Positions 20,964 to 31,579 of a stretch of DNA of 64,000 bases are shown in pieces. Source of the DNA: Linnemannia hyalina (Eukaryota > Mortierellomycota > Mortierellomycetes > Mortierellales > Mortierellaceae); NCBI GenBank assembly GCA_019671135.1, contig JAHRHY010000020.1, forward strand, positions 682,001 to 746,000, written 5' to 3'. The notes beneath the pieces are model-generated. The model ran no database searches. It was given only the letters and a program-made list of their open reading frames with translations, and had not been told where the DNA came from. Made by a program: the position numbers and the translations under genes. The first letter of the stretch is position 1. Each line of letters opens with the position of its first letter.

Positions 20964-22147
20964 ATGCGCAAACCATCCACGCCTCTTTATACCCGTACCG
21001 GAACCCGTTCTTCTGCTGCTGCTCCAAAGTAAGTCTATGTCAGTGTCTATATGCAACTATGTTATTTATGTTCATTTCTGTTCATCCCTGACCTTTAGTA
21101 CTGTTTCCTACTTATCGCAGGCAACAGTCCTCTTTGAGCTCTAAGGTCTTGGTTCGGCTGCTGCAGCGCATTGTAAAGGGCGCACCACTCTCAATAATCG
21201 CAGGCGCTGCAATACAGACGATACGTAGAACGATAATGCAACTATCGTGAATGTCTCTGATCCAACCCCTGATGTCCCCGTCAACAACATGACCTCTGAT
21301 ATCGACAGCAGAAGCATCTTGATCTCAACGGCTCCTGTTCACGACCCTGTCCCCGACAACATTACGTATTTTGAGGATGCGTATACACACCTCCGGGGTT
21401 TCAAGCCCAAGGTTGCCACTGTTGTTCCCCACCCCAACGCCAACTTCAAAGGTAAGTGGACGTCGATTAAGGGTCTTTTTCAGGACCAACTTAACTCAAG
21501 ACCAGAAGCAGGAGCAGGAGCAGAGGCAGAAACAGGAGCAGGAGCAGGGGCAGAAGCAGGAGCAGAAGCAGGTTGCAAAAAACGTCTCTAGCAACAATAC
21601 ACCTACTATCGCCGTCCCTGTCACTGGTCAGGACACGGACAGAGACTATGGGTTCAATGACGACAATGATTTCATTGACGTCCTGAGTGATTTGCTGACG
21701 AATGGCAATTTGACAATGTCTTTTCAATAGACATTTACGATGCCTACCAAAACGGCACCATCAATAGTGATCGCCCGCCCATTGTTGGGACAACCTCGGT
21801 TAAGTTGGACAAGCGACGGCGAATGATTGTTGAAGAGGAGACTGATGAGGAATCGGAAGCGGCACCATCATCCACCACCATTACCACCAGCACCACCAGC
21901 ACCACCAGTACCACCAGCACTAGCGGTACTAATTCCAACGCCAACGTCTGCGGCTCCAACAGCATCACGAACACGCGCACGCCAGTTCCCACCTCCAGAA
22001 GCATGTGCACCAAGTGTGGGTGTGATGGCCGGAATCCTGTCGGCCACCTTGAACATCTTGCCAGGTCTTTTGGGACTAAGAGGGCGACCTTGGATGCCTG
22101 TGCCGGAAGGTGTAACCAAATAGAACTGGCCGATAATCTCCCGACAG
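20964..22147 (+). other. Degraded 5-prime part of Helitron B relic
   Basis: Short open frames with plausible splice sites (GTAAGT near 21029, TTATCGCAG ending at about 21120), a degenerate knuckle-like segment (HCKGRTTLNNRRRC) and low-complexity Gly/Ala/Gln and Thr/Ser tracts. These resemble the N-terminal exons and linkers of Helitron genes, but stops and frame changes prevent a model. Confidence 0.35.
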
Positions 22148-24687
22148 AGATCGACAATAGCTGGGTCGTGCCTCACAACCTTTGGCTGGCAACCAAGTTC
22201 AACACCCACCTCAATGTCGAGATATGGTTTTCCGTCTCTGCCGTGAAATATTTATACGAGCACATCCGTAAGGCATGTCTTTTGTTCATTGCCCCCTTAT
22301 TTCTATCAAAGCAAAAGAAACAATAGTATCGCAGCACAGAAGTCAAAGCATCAATGGACATACACAAATTTCTATTTTTCATTTTTCATTTTCCCAATGG
22401 ACCGAGCAGAGCCAAGATCGCCCTCGAAAAAGAAGGGTCTTCTGTTTGCCTCCACTGATCAATCCCATCGTCGTCTTTGCATCCACCAGCACCAACACTA
22501 GCACTAGCACTAGCACCAGCACCAGCAGCAGCGCCGCCACTGCTACAGCTACCGCTACAGGGTATAACACCACCGCCACTGAAGGCTCAATCGCTGCACA
22601 CCAAAAAAAATGCAGCAAGCAAGGAGGTACTTTTTTTGCGCATTTTTTTCCCTGGATGTCTGACCATTGCAACACCTTGCTTACTATTTTTTCTCACTCT
22701 CTTTTTGTTTGCTATCGTTTGTATAATAGCATCCTTCACGCATCGAGATTCGCGAATTTCGCGATATGAGATACCTCTCTTCCCATGAAAGCATGTGGCG
22801 CGTCCTTGGATATCCTTTGTACGGTCGTTCACCTGCTGTGCAACGTCTACAGGTCCATCTCATAGGCCAGCACAACGTCACATACGCGGATCTACTTTGT
22901 GTCGCCCGCCGTAACAACGACAGTCAACTGATGGCCTACTTTAAGCTGAACCAAGAGGACAAGGACGCACATAAATATACATACGCCGAGATTCGCGAGC
23001 ATTACACCTACGACCAAAACAATCGCAAGTGGGACAAGGGGCATCAAAAGGACACCCTCAAGATTGCCCGGATCTACTTTGTCCAGCCTAAGGACGGCGA
23101 GAGGTTCTGTCTCCCTTCTCTGGCCGCCTTTCCCACTATGCCACAAGACATCAGCGACAGCATTCTCCGCTACATCCCAAAGTCCGCCTCTGACCACAGC
23201 GAAAAATCGCATGAAGAGCTCGCCAAGCTGGCGGGCCCTCACATTCAAACCATGAATGTCGAGCATCGGGTAATATTTGACGAAGTCATCGCCTCTGTCT
23301 CCACACCCGTCCGCCCCCAAAGGACCGACCTCTATTTTATTGACGGACCAGGTGGCACCGGCAAATTCTTTCTCTACAACACACTGATTGAACAAATCAG
23401 TGGTGTTCTGAAAAAGAATGTTGTTGTCCTCGCGTCATCCGGTATAGCAGCTCTGATCCTTCATGGTGGACGCATTGCACACTCTGTCTTCAAGTTCCCC
23501 AATCCAGTTTTCAAAGACTCGACCTGAAATATCACCCGCGAGCAACAAGTCGGATCCATTATTCATGCGGCCGACCTCATCATCTGGGACGAGGTACCCA
23601 TGATGCATCGAAATGTCTTTGAGTCTGTGGACCGGATTATGGATCGACCCTTGGTTCCTTTCGGCGGAAAGATTGTCGTGTTCGGTGGTGACTTTCAACA
23701 GGTGTTGCCGGTGGTTGTTCATGGATCTCAGTCTCAAATCGAAGGCGCATGTCTAAAGATGTCTGGCACCATTTGGCCCAAGGTCAAGGCACTCAAGCAA
23801 ACTCGCAATATGCGAGTCATGGAGGACAAGAGCAGCTCTTTTTCTTCCGTCGATTTTTTGCTACATGTGGGTGAAGGCAAGGAGCAGACATTTTCCTTGG
23901 CGACTCTGATGATTATATCAGGATTCCAGACGACATCCTTTTTACGCCACATGGACCCAATCTCAACAACGAGCACGAGATCCAACTTATCCGCACCATC
24001 TACCCCAATATCTCCATCGGCAACTTTGCACCTCACGACATCAAGCGCACCGCTATTTTGACAACACTGAACAAGGATGTCAATTACATGAACAACCTCC
24101 CGACCACACTACTTCCTGGCAAGGCAACAGAGTACCTTGGCCAAGACTCCGTTCCGGATTCAGATACCAACGGCGTCGCCAACTATCCTACAGAGTATCT
24201 CAACTCTTTGGACCCCACTGGATTACCTCCCTACTATCTGGTGCTGAAAGTTGGCATGCCCATCATTCTCCTCCGAAATGTAGACCAAAAAAAAGGACTC
24301 TGCAACGGAACTCGCTTGATTGTCCGCCGGCTCAGGCCACGCTGCATCATGGCGACAATCCTAACGGGACCTTTTGCCACCGACTTGGTCTTCATCCCAC
24401 GAGTGCCGATTTTAACAACAGACGACAAGTCCTCCCCGATCACATTCAAGAGACGACAGTTCCCGGTCAGGCCTGCCTTTGCCATGACGATCAACAAGGC
24501 GCAGGGTCAGACCCTTGAAAATGTCGGACTCTATCTCCCTACTGCTGTGTTCACACACAGTAAGCTTTATATTTCTCTTTCTTGATGCGCAGACATCAAA
24601 AATGTCAAAGTTCTTATGATCCATGGCAGCATCCCCGAGCTTGAGGGCACATACACTAGAAGTGATGTCTATAAGAGAGTTCCGTAA
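22148..24687 (+). pseudogene. Helitron B Rep/helicase relic
   Basis: Starts inside the Rep domain (IDNSWVVPHN, then SAVKYLYEHI); the catalytic HxH region is deleted. After a non-coding stretch, the frame from about 22766 carries MWRVLGYPLYGRSP, then the helicase: DGPGGTGKFF (the Walker A Thr/Ser is Phe), LIIWDEVPM, FGGDFQQVLPV, RPAFAMTINKAQGQT and LYISLS. Lesions seen: TGA at 23525-23527 with the frame continuing after it, a frameshift at about 23890-23910, and TGA at 24583-24585 where CGA (Arg) is expected. The final in-frame stop is at 24685. Closer by motif to Helitron C (GPGGTGK) than to Helitrons 1/2 (GPAGTGK). Confidence 0.8.
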
Positions 24688-24917
24688 TCATACCCTACAC
24701 CATAGAATCGATCAAAATGTTAAAAGAGTGAACAATGCTCGCCCGTTCTTTAGATCAGTCCTCTCATCCTTTTTGCTGGCTCATTTTTTTATTCCTAATA
24801 TTATTTTCCCCCCTTTGAAGTCAAGACACATCCAAAATGAATGAGAAAAGACCCCAGGTCGGCAACACCTCTAGCCCTTACACGCCAAACCTGGGAATCG
24901 AGAAACCGGCGCAGCGT

Positions 24918-24945
24918 CCGCGGCGTAGCCGCGGCCACTTGCTAG
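24918..24945 (+). other. Helitron 3-prime terminus, type B hairpin plus CTAG
   Basis: The perfect palindrome CCGCGGCGTAGCCGCGG (7-bp stem, GTA loop) is followed by CCACTTG and CTAG (24942-24945), then T. About 145 bp ending here (from about 24800) are repeated almost exactly, inverted, at 62076-62220. Confidence 0.8.
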
Positions 24946-24947
24946 TT

Positions 24948-25027
24948 CTAGTGAGAAAGAGAAAGAGGGAACATCACATGATTTACGATAAGTCAGGTGA
25001 TGGAGATAACGATTTTGTATTAGTAGA
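24948..25027 (-). repeat. 80-bp solo Helitron 5-prime terminus
   Basis: Reading the minus strand from 25027, the first 76 bases are the same as the first 76 bases of Helitron 1 (TCTACTAATACAAAATCG...), followed directly by CTAG at 24951-24948. It looks like a minimal TC...CTAG unit, placed two bases from the type B terminus. Confidence 0.7.
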
Positions 25028-25463
25028 AGGCACAATAGTTTTTCGTCGGTTAAAAAGGAATAAAAGAAGTCACACATATGTCCATGGCACCTATGACAAT
25101 GCAAGTAGTCCGTCCTCTGTAGGACACTTGTGGATCATTCCAAGAAAATTGCAGCATTTGCGATTATTTCCAGAAGAATATGCAACTGGCTTACCTACGT
25201 TAATTCTGGGATCACTTAAGGGGTTTGAATATCCTGCGTCAGTTCGACCGGTACCTGCTGTATCTCCTTGATCTTTTGGCAGGCTGGGGATGCCCTTCCT
25301 CGTTCTTGGTTTACTCCCTGCCCCTCCCCTTGTGTTTCTCGCCAAGAATCAGATTACACAAAACAGTCGTACATGCAGTTCGCAATCGCAAAGGTGTGAC
25401 AGTTTCACTCTGATATGACGTCAACCAGCGCCACCAACATTCGAGAAACCTCTTGCTTGCTAA
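25028..25463. other. Intergenic, no gene supported
   Basis: An open frame runs from Helitron ends into this stretch (to about 25271), but its N-terminal half is transposon terminus and I see no domain. Nothing else is recognised before the LTR. Confidence 0.4.
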
Positions 25464-25468
25464 CCAAC

Positions 25469-25697
25469 TGTTTTGTACGCGCACAACATGTGTGAGATGT
25501 TTAGCAGTGTAGTCGCAGCAACTGCAGTTTTACTCACGTGATAAGAGGAGTCTTTAAATCAAAAGCACATAGAAAAATAAAGAGGATATGTTTCTGTCCA
25601 GCTCACATACTTTTCACATACACACATACACACACATTCTCTTTCATACACACACATAAACACGCACTTGTATTCATTCACTTTCGTTGCTACAACA
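25469..25697 (+). mobile_element. Solo LTR, family alpha copy 2
   Basis: 229-bp element from TGTTTTGTACGCGCACAACA to GCTACAACA with exact 5-bp target duplication CCAAC (25464-25468 and 25698-25702). The 5-prime part matches copies at 2067 and 34161, with the shared AATAAAGAGGATA region; the 3-prime part is a CACA-rich sequence of its own. Confidence 0.85.
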
Positions 25698-25771
25698 CCA
25701 ACCACGAACCTAGAAAACACTAGAAGCCGTGAACATAGCATAAATAGCATCCGTCAACCCTAGTTAGCTCG

Positions 25772-25982
25772 TGTAACAGCAACAGAGACAACGCAAGAGA
25801 ACAAGGAGGGGGACAAGAGGAAGCAAGGGAGACAAGAGGAAAGAGCAAGAAAGAATGAGGTTTATTGTACAGCGGAAGGTAGGGGTATTTATGTGTCTAG
25901 ATTACAGGGGCGCGGTGGTGGCGAGTGATGGCGAGTGATGGCGAGTGGTGGCGAGTGAGGGGTTGTCTAGGATCCTGTTACA
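25772..25982 (-). mobile_element. Solo LTR, family beta copy 1
   Basis: 211 bp, minus orientation, ends TGTAACAG...CTGTTACA, with target duplication GCTCG at 25767-25771 and 25983-25987. It carries ATAAATACCCC and CAATAAACC signals and a small tandem of GGCGAGTGATG units (about 25915-25955). Confidence 0.82.
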
Positions 25983-26129
25983 GCTCGGTAGTTCAGAACT
26001 CAAGCCTTTATTAAACACAACGTTCAAGTACTCGTCCCCAGTTCCCTCGTCTCTCTCGTCTCCTCGTTCCCCCGTCCTCTGTTCAAGATATCCACCGTCG
26101 TCTTGTTGCAATAGGTAAAGCATTAAGGG

Positions 26130-26412
26130 TGTGACAGGATTGTAGATCGCCCCCTGCTTTACGACGGCCTTGTTCCTTGAAAGCCTTGCTACTCCCCCGT
26201 GTGTCAACTTCATACGCTGCCCCTGCTTTGTTATTGTCTTGTCTACCTCGCCACCATCCCTTATACCATAGACATATAAATACCCTTCTCCTCTGTATAA
26301 TAAACATCACTCGTTCTTGCTCCATTCATCCATTCCCTCTTGTTCCCTCTTGTCTCTTGTCTCTTGTCTCTTGCCCTTGTCATCCCCTCGCCCTCCCTCT
26401 GTTGCTATTACA
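26130..26412 (+). mobile_element. Solo LTR, family beta copy 2
   Basis: 283 bp, plus orientation, TGTGACAG...GCTATTACA, with target duplication AAGGG at 26125-26129 and 26413-26417. It shares ATAAATACCCTTC, an AATAAACA signal and a pyrimidine-rich CTCTTGTCTC tract with the inverted copy at 25772. Confidence 0.82.
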
Positions 26413-26553
26413 AAGGGTTGCATTCAGGACAGAATGCCTTGCTCGGAAAGGACCAAAAACAGGCATTTCACACACAAGAGCACCTGCCGCTGCAAGTCTT
26501 CTCGTACAGTATATCCAATCCAAGATCTGCGCCGGTTTCCTCTCATACTAAGC

Positions 26554-27315
26554 TTAATTGATAATTGCAACAATTTTACTAAAATTACATGCGGGTAACA
26601 CGCTAGTCATACGAAAAAGATAGAGTGGTTTTCCCGATGACCAGCTTGTTATGTGTCCATGGCTATCTTTGCCCTGGAAGTATGTAAATCCTTGTCCGTC
26701 GCCGCCTACGTGTGTTCCCATAATTCTTGAGTGTACTGACCACGGACCGCTGCTGTTTGCTCTCTGTGCGCTTTCTCTGAGATTGCCAATGGGTATGGGT
26801 ACTCCCTGCATTCCAAACGCGCCGTTTGCTGCGACCCACCATCTTCCGGGGACCGCAGTAACGCCGATGGCCTGCAGTCCTGCTTTATCCGCTGGGTGTA
26901 TTTCGCGCCCATTGATGAAGACGCCCGTTCCTCCCCCGGATGCGTCTGCGGGGAGCGGTCCTCCGAGTACGAGACCGGCCGGCATGATGCCGATGCAAGG
27001 TCCGCCCATCAATCCCCACGCGCCACTGATAGAATCGTACCAGTAGTTACCAGGGGTTATGGGGTTGGGATAGATGGCGGTATGCAGGCGTTGGAGCGAA
27101 GCTTGGTCAAGCAATACTCTGTTGATGACGACTTGGGGTTGTCCTGTTGACACTGGTGCGGCAGCTTGTGCCTGTGCTGGTGGTACTGATGATGCGGCAC
27201 CGTACGCTGGCGGTGCATCTGCGGGTTTTTCCCAGGTGGTTGTTCGGGTGTTGTGATCGATGTAGTATGTACGCCCGTCTGGCGCGACAGCGGCTTCCCA
27301 TCCGGATGGCAGCAT
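26554..27315 (-). CDS. WW-domain protein fused to a bacterial-type GGPxxG/NGREIH module
   Basis: 253 residues from ATG 27315; the frame extends 20 codons upstream only from a GTG, so the ATG just before the WW domain is chosen. Residues about 2-32 form a WW domain ([20 protein letters not shown], then TTTWEKP) with both signature Trp and the aromatic/His core, a binder of Pro-rich peptides. A Pro/Ala/Gln linker follows. Residues about 105-200 carry [46 protein letters not shown] and [11 protein letters not shown], motifs I associate with uncharacterised bacterial proteins rather than fungal families. The C-terminal tail ([12 protein letters not shown]) may be affected by an unseen intron. Possible horizontal acquisition plus domain fusion. 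The Tc1 element inserted about 315 bp upstream. Confidence 0.65.
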   Translation of the reverse strand: MLPSGWEAAVAPDGRTYYIDHNTRTTTWEKPADAPPAYGAASSVPPAQAQAAAPVSTGQPQVVINRVLLDQASLQRLHTAIYPNPITPGNYWYDSISGAWGLMGGPCIGIMPAGLVLGGPLPADASGGGTGVFINGREIHPADKAGLQAIGVTAVPGRWWVAANGAFGMQGVPIPIGNLRESAQRANSSGPWSVHSRIMGTHVGGDGQGFTYFQGKDSHGHITSWSSGKPLYLFRMTSVLPACNFSKIVAIIN

Positions 27316-27629
27316 TGCAGTGAAGGTGTTATTGGAAGAGTGTGGAAAAACTTCAAATCGGACGTATTTATTCACCTGCTCTCGAGTTTAGTATCTCCAA
27401 TTATAACTGCTCTCTTCTCGAACATCACTTGATACTCCTGGTCCAATTTTTGTTGTTCAGTATATGGCCTGGCACTCAATGGGCTTTCACATACAAAAAT
27501 GGTAATTTCGTTCACATGGACAATGGACGGATGAAACCTCTGTTCAGCAGCAGACAGTTCAATCCCGCTGGCTGGTTGGGCCGCACACCAATGGGGCCAT
27601 CTGCATGGGGCTGTGGCTCTACCGGGCTA
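27316..27629. other. Upstream region of WW gene
   Basis: Presumed promoter/5-prime UTR. No clear TATA box; a short minus-strand frame near 27380-27430 could be an upstream exon but ends in a stop at its junction. The Tc1 target TA is at 27628-27629. Confidence 0.4.
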
Positions 27630-29431
27630 CAGTGCTCGACAAAAATGATTCAATGAATTGCCAATTTCGACATTTTCTTTTCTTGCATCTCAACCATTAA
27701 CTTTTTTCAATGAGGAGACAGACCACTCCATCTATGCCATTGTCCGCATCTCTGAGTGCAATCACATCTCGTTTTTACTTAATGGAATCGTTACTGCCAT
27801 TCGTTCTAATCTTCCCTCTCATTCAATCACTTTTGTCAATTTCGACATGGTGTTTTTTATTTTGCTCTGCCTATGTTCACTAGTACCTCGTATGTCCTCC
27901 ATGACTATTGTATACCTCCTCCATGCGCCTAGGCATGCTCTCATACAGTTTCTGGATATAGCTAATAGGAATACTTGTCCAGATATCCTGCACACGTTCC
28001 CACAGGTCCTCCAAGGTTGCTGGTGCCTGTTTGTACGTTCCAAGTTCCTTCTTTAGGTATGACCAAAGGTACTCAATAGGGTTGAGGTCTGGAGAATTCG
28101 CTGGCCACTTGAGAACAGTGATTTTAGACTCAATAAAAAAAGCCCTCACTAGGTACGCGGTGTGGATGCTGGCATTGTCCTGTTGAAAAATAAAAGTATC
28201 TGGATCCATGCCATACCAGTCCTGAGAGGCGAGGACATAATCATTGAGTACATCGATGTAGTCTTCTGAATTGATCTTCCCTGGGATCCAGGAGGCGTCG
28301 CCTACCCCGTAATAGGTCATACAACCCCACACCATAATTTTTCCTCCACAGTTCTGCTTCTGAAATGTTTTTGCTCACGGAAGTCAGGAAGAGAGAAAGG
28401 TGAGGTTTATTTGTCTCAGCATGCATGCAGATATATCTGCTACTGCATGCCCGATGCTTAAGGGGTACTTAAGCGGGTCTCTTTTCTAACTAATTGAATA
28501 AAAATGGAAGAAATACGCCGAGAGATACCTCAGACGTTACAGCTTCGTCTCCTTGACCTGGTGAGGCTTCAAGCATTTGTGTTCCTGGTTGCTGTAGTAA
28601 AACTGCCTGCTGAAGGACCCAATGTGACTGATGGTCGTCTCATCAGAGAACATTATGTTCTTCCAGTCATCCACTGTCCAATGTAAATGCGCCTTTGCGA
28701 ATTCGTACCGATCACTGGTGTGAATTGTTGCCAGACCAGGCTTTTTCTGCTGCACGAATGCCTTGAGACTTTCTTTTTCCAGATGGCGCTGCACAGTGCG
28801 AACATGAACCTGCCCTCCATCCACTGATTGAACCAACCGCTGGCCATCCTGAAGTGATTGTAGAGTGCCATTGTTGAATTGGCGTGCAAGGATCCTAGTA
28901 GTCTCCTTTGAAATCTTGGCAGGTCGACCCATCTTTGGAGCTGGAATGTTCTCCTGTTCTGCTTTCCGGATCTTAATTGCAGAGCTGACAGAGATTCGAA
29001 GGATGCTGGCTACTTCCCGTGCTGATCTTCCCTGATGAAACTGCTGTTTTGCATCGTCGACAATTTGTGGAGGGAGAGATCGCATTTCATGTGTTGATGA
29101 TGAGTGATGAGCGATGGAGAGAGAAGGGTTAATGTGAACGCATCAGGGATGCCATAAAAAACCGCGGTGGCTTAGATGCGGGGACCACTTTATATGGGGC
29201 CGAAATTCACACACATGAAAATTGACAAAAGTGATTGAATGAGAGGGAAGATTAGAACTAATGGCAGTAACGATTCCATTAAGTAAAAACGAGATGTGAT
29301 TGCACTCAGAGATGCGGACAATGGCATAGATGGAGTGGTCTGTCTCCTCATTGAAAAAAATTAATGGTTGAGATGCAAGAAAAGAAAATGTCGAAATTGG
29401 CAATTCATTGAATCATTTTTGTCGAGCACTG
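27630..29431 (-). mobile_element. Tc1-like DNA transposon
   Basis: 1,802 bp between TA target duplications (27628-27629 and 29432-29433). Long terminal inverted repeats of about 217 bp (27630-27846 and 29215-29431) start CAGTGCTCGACAAAAATG and differ at only a few positions by eye. One transposase gene is on the minus strand. Confidence 0.93.
27880..29085 (-). CDS. Tc1-family transposase (DD34E), two exons
   Basis: Model: exons 29085-28558 and 28359-27880, giving 335 residues, the normal length for Tc1 transposases. N-terminal paired-like helix-turn-helix region (AREVASILRISVSSAIKI, then GRPAKIS). Catalytic triad: D in IMFSDET, D in FQQDNASIH, and E in SPDLNPIEYLW, with 34 residues between the last two. 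WGCMTYYG lies between. The proposed 198-bp intron (28360-28557) has donor GTCAAGG, which is weak, and acceptor ACATTTCAG. It keeps the frame and removes the stop codons that otherwise separate the halves, joining LKPHQ to KQNCGGK as in family members. If the intron is not spliced, the gene is dead. Cuts and pastes the element at TA sites. Confidence 0.85.
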
Positions 29432-29667
29432 TATGTCAGGAAACCAAATCTGGGCCTCATGACTCGACTCGGCCATGACCTAGACCTGGGCCTGGATCCG
29501 GACCTCGTTGCGTTGCGTTGGGCTAGGCTCTCTCTATTTACCTTCCCCTTCCCCTTGTCGTTCCTGCTGCAAGGGCTGAGGTAGTCGCATTCCAATTTTT
29601 TTTATTTTATTTGACGATATTGCACAATGGACTGAAATTACACTATGGAAAAAATAACTAAGACGAA
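29432..29667. other. Intergenic with small dispersed repeat
   Basis: 29484-29540 (CCTGGGCCTGGATCCGG, then TTGCGTTGGGCTAGGCTCTC) resembles 35931-35985. Otherwise the 3-prime flank of the lipase-like gene. Confidence 0.4.
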
Positions 29668-30929
29668 CTAAACGTGTCCACCAAGGTAAGAGGCCAACCT
29701 AGACCCCACCGCTTCATTCCCGTTTGCGAATGTGCTCCGGAGGTAATGCGCGTTCAGCAAATGTCCAGTTGCGTTGTTGGTGTACAATTGGCCGTCATAG
29801 CGGTTCCTGTCCAGCGGCTTATAAGCCAAGACGCCTGTCTGTGCGACAAAGTCTCCTTTATTGGCAAAGTGCTCAATGTGATGGAGCTTTTCCTTACCGT
29901 TAAAGTGGTTTGCCGCACTCCCAAACGTGTACACCTCCAATTTGCCCAGGGATGTGTCATCTTCGGTAGCAAGAAGGTGGTCAATCACCTGGCTGGCGAT
30001 AATGCCCCCCTGCGGTAACATCAAGATGGGAAGGTGAAGAGAATGGAACGATTAGCTTCTGAGTTACGCTTAGCGCTCACACAGAACGCGATCTAGAGTG
30101 CTTTGGAGTTTATACGAACCTGTGAATGGGCAATAAGCACTACCTTCGTGATACCAGGTTTAAGAAGCTCATTTCTCGTGATTTCATAAAGTTGCCTGTC
30201 CTCCATACTGTATGTAAAGCACCTTCGATAAATGCAATCCAGCAGGTCGAGCAATGGGCCGAACGTGGGATTATAAACCCCAGTGATCTTGCGCCCAAAT
30301 ATGCGAGCTAGCATTTCGCAATGCATGCGCAGCCACGATAGATCGCAACAAATTCCGTTGACATACAGCCAGGTCTCGTTCGGAAAAACGGCGCCCTCTT
30401 GGCTCTGATACCTTGTGGGTTGCTTTTTCACGATCCAGGCGTTCGCAGCGACGGCAAAGCCAACCAGGCCAAGCAGGCCAACGGTAGCAAAGGCATTGAT
30501 GATCGGCATGCACAAGAGCCCAATCAATGGCAACGTCGATAACAATAGGAGGAGCTGGCGGGATAGACTAAAGATGTTGCTCCATTTCCAGAGATAGAGT
30601 TCGTTACCTGGAAATGTAGGAAAGGGGGGCCAAAGAAACCATATGAGGTAGGGAGACTTGTAAAGAAAACGGGAGGCATCGAACCGAAGTAGACGCCAGG
30701 GAGAATTGGTGTATTGAAGGGCAGATAATTCCGGTCTGGCCTTAGAATGAAAAAGTTTGCCGGTACCCAATGGGGTGTCACTGATCTTGCTCATAAAGGC
30801 GTCAAGATCGAAGTCCTCAGACGAGGAGCTGTCATCAGAGGATTTGCAGGGAATATTTGTCATTTTTCTCGTTTTTCTGTTATGTTGTGATTTGGGAACG
30901 GAGATAAAGAGCGAGCCTCTGGACTCCAT
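29668..30929 (-). CDS. Membrane-associated lipase-like alpha/beta hydrolase, paralogue 1
   Basis: Exons 30929-30120 and 30009-29668, GT-AG intron of 110 bp, 383 residues. N-terminus is Ser/Asp-rich; two hydrophobic stretches (YLIWFLWPPFPTF and a long one from LLLLLSTLPLIGLLC to GLVGFAVAANAW) suggest membrane anchoring. The hydrolase part has ETWLYVNGICCD and, across the splice junction, VVLIAHSQ-GGIIASQ, a GxSxG-like nucleophile elbow (A-H-S-Q-G). Later His candidates lie in FANKGDFVAQTG and GHLLNAHYL. Resembles fungal proteins with a DUF676-like lipase fold; substrate unknown. Head-to-head with a close paralogue at 31580; introns sit at the same codon and are nearly identical, pointing to recent duplication or gene conversion. 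Confidence 0.8.
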
Positions 30930-31579
30930 TTATATGCGTAGTCATTGGTAACGCTGTGGTAATCAAGACTGTAATTCGATGATTGACGCACACTTGCGTT
31001 CAGATGGCTCGTGCATCAAGATTCCAATGACCAATGGCGCATTTTTCATGGCCTCTTTTGGTGCATATTTATTCAATTTCCTGCGGTCACACTCACTCAC
31101 ACATGTCTCATCTGTCAAGCCCTAGTGGTACTTGCAGATACATGTGGCTGTTGGATAAAAATTCCCCGACAGAACCCAGAACTTTAATCGTGAGTCCAAT
31201 GTGACTGTGGTGTTGGATTCATAATCGCCAAAAAAATGTCTAGGCCAACCTTGCCTTGTATATACATCTACTCTCTGCGCGCAGTAACAGTTAGGGCTAT
31301 GATACGATACGATACGATGGTGGGTGAGTGAGTGTTACTGTAAGAAAGACATATGCGCCACTGGCCATTGGTCCTGCCATCTGGAGCTTGAAGACTGGGT
31401 GAGTGAGTGGTACTGCAAGAAAGACATATGCGCCACTGGCCATTGGTTCCGCAGCATGACCATCTAGGGTGAACATAAACCTCCAAGATGGATATAGGTG
31501 CTGCAAACGATACCCGTGCATATAAATGCAGTCGATAATATCTGCCTTTCCGTCCAAACTGCCATTAGGACTCATCGTT
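30930..31579. promoter_or_regulatory. Shared divergent promoter region with 75-85-bp tandem duplication
   Basis: Lies between two divergent lipase-like genes. About 31319-31450 contains two direct copies of GTGAGTGAGTG, then CAAGAAAGACATATGCGCC, then ACTGGCCATTGGT. CGATACGATACGATACGAT-type microsatellite lies at about 31300-31318. Confidence 0.5.

Noticed and set aside
24837..25271. 144-codon plus-strand frame
   Set aside because: It runs through two Helitron termini and lacks any domain.
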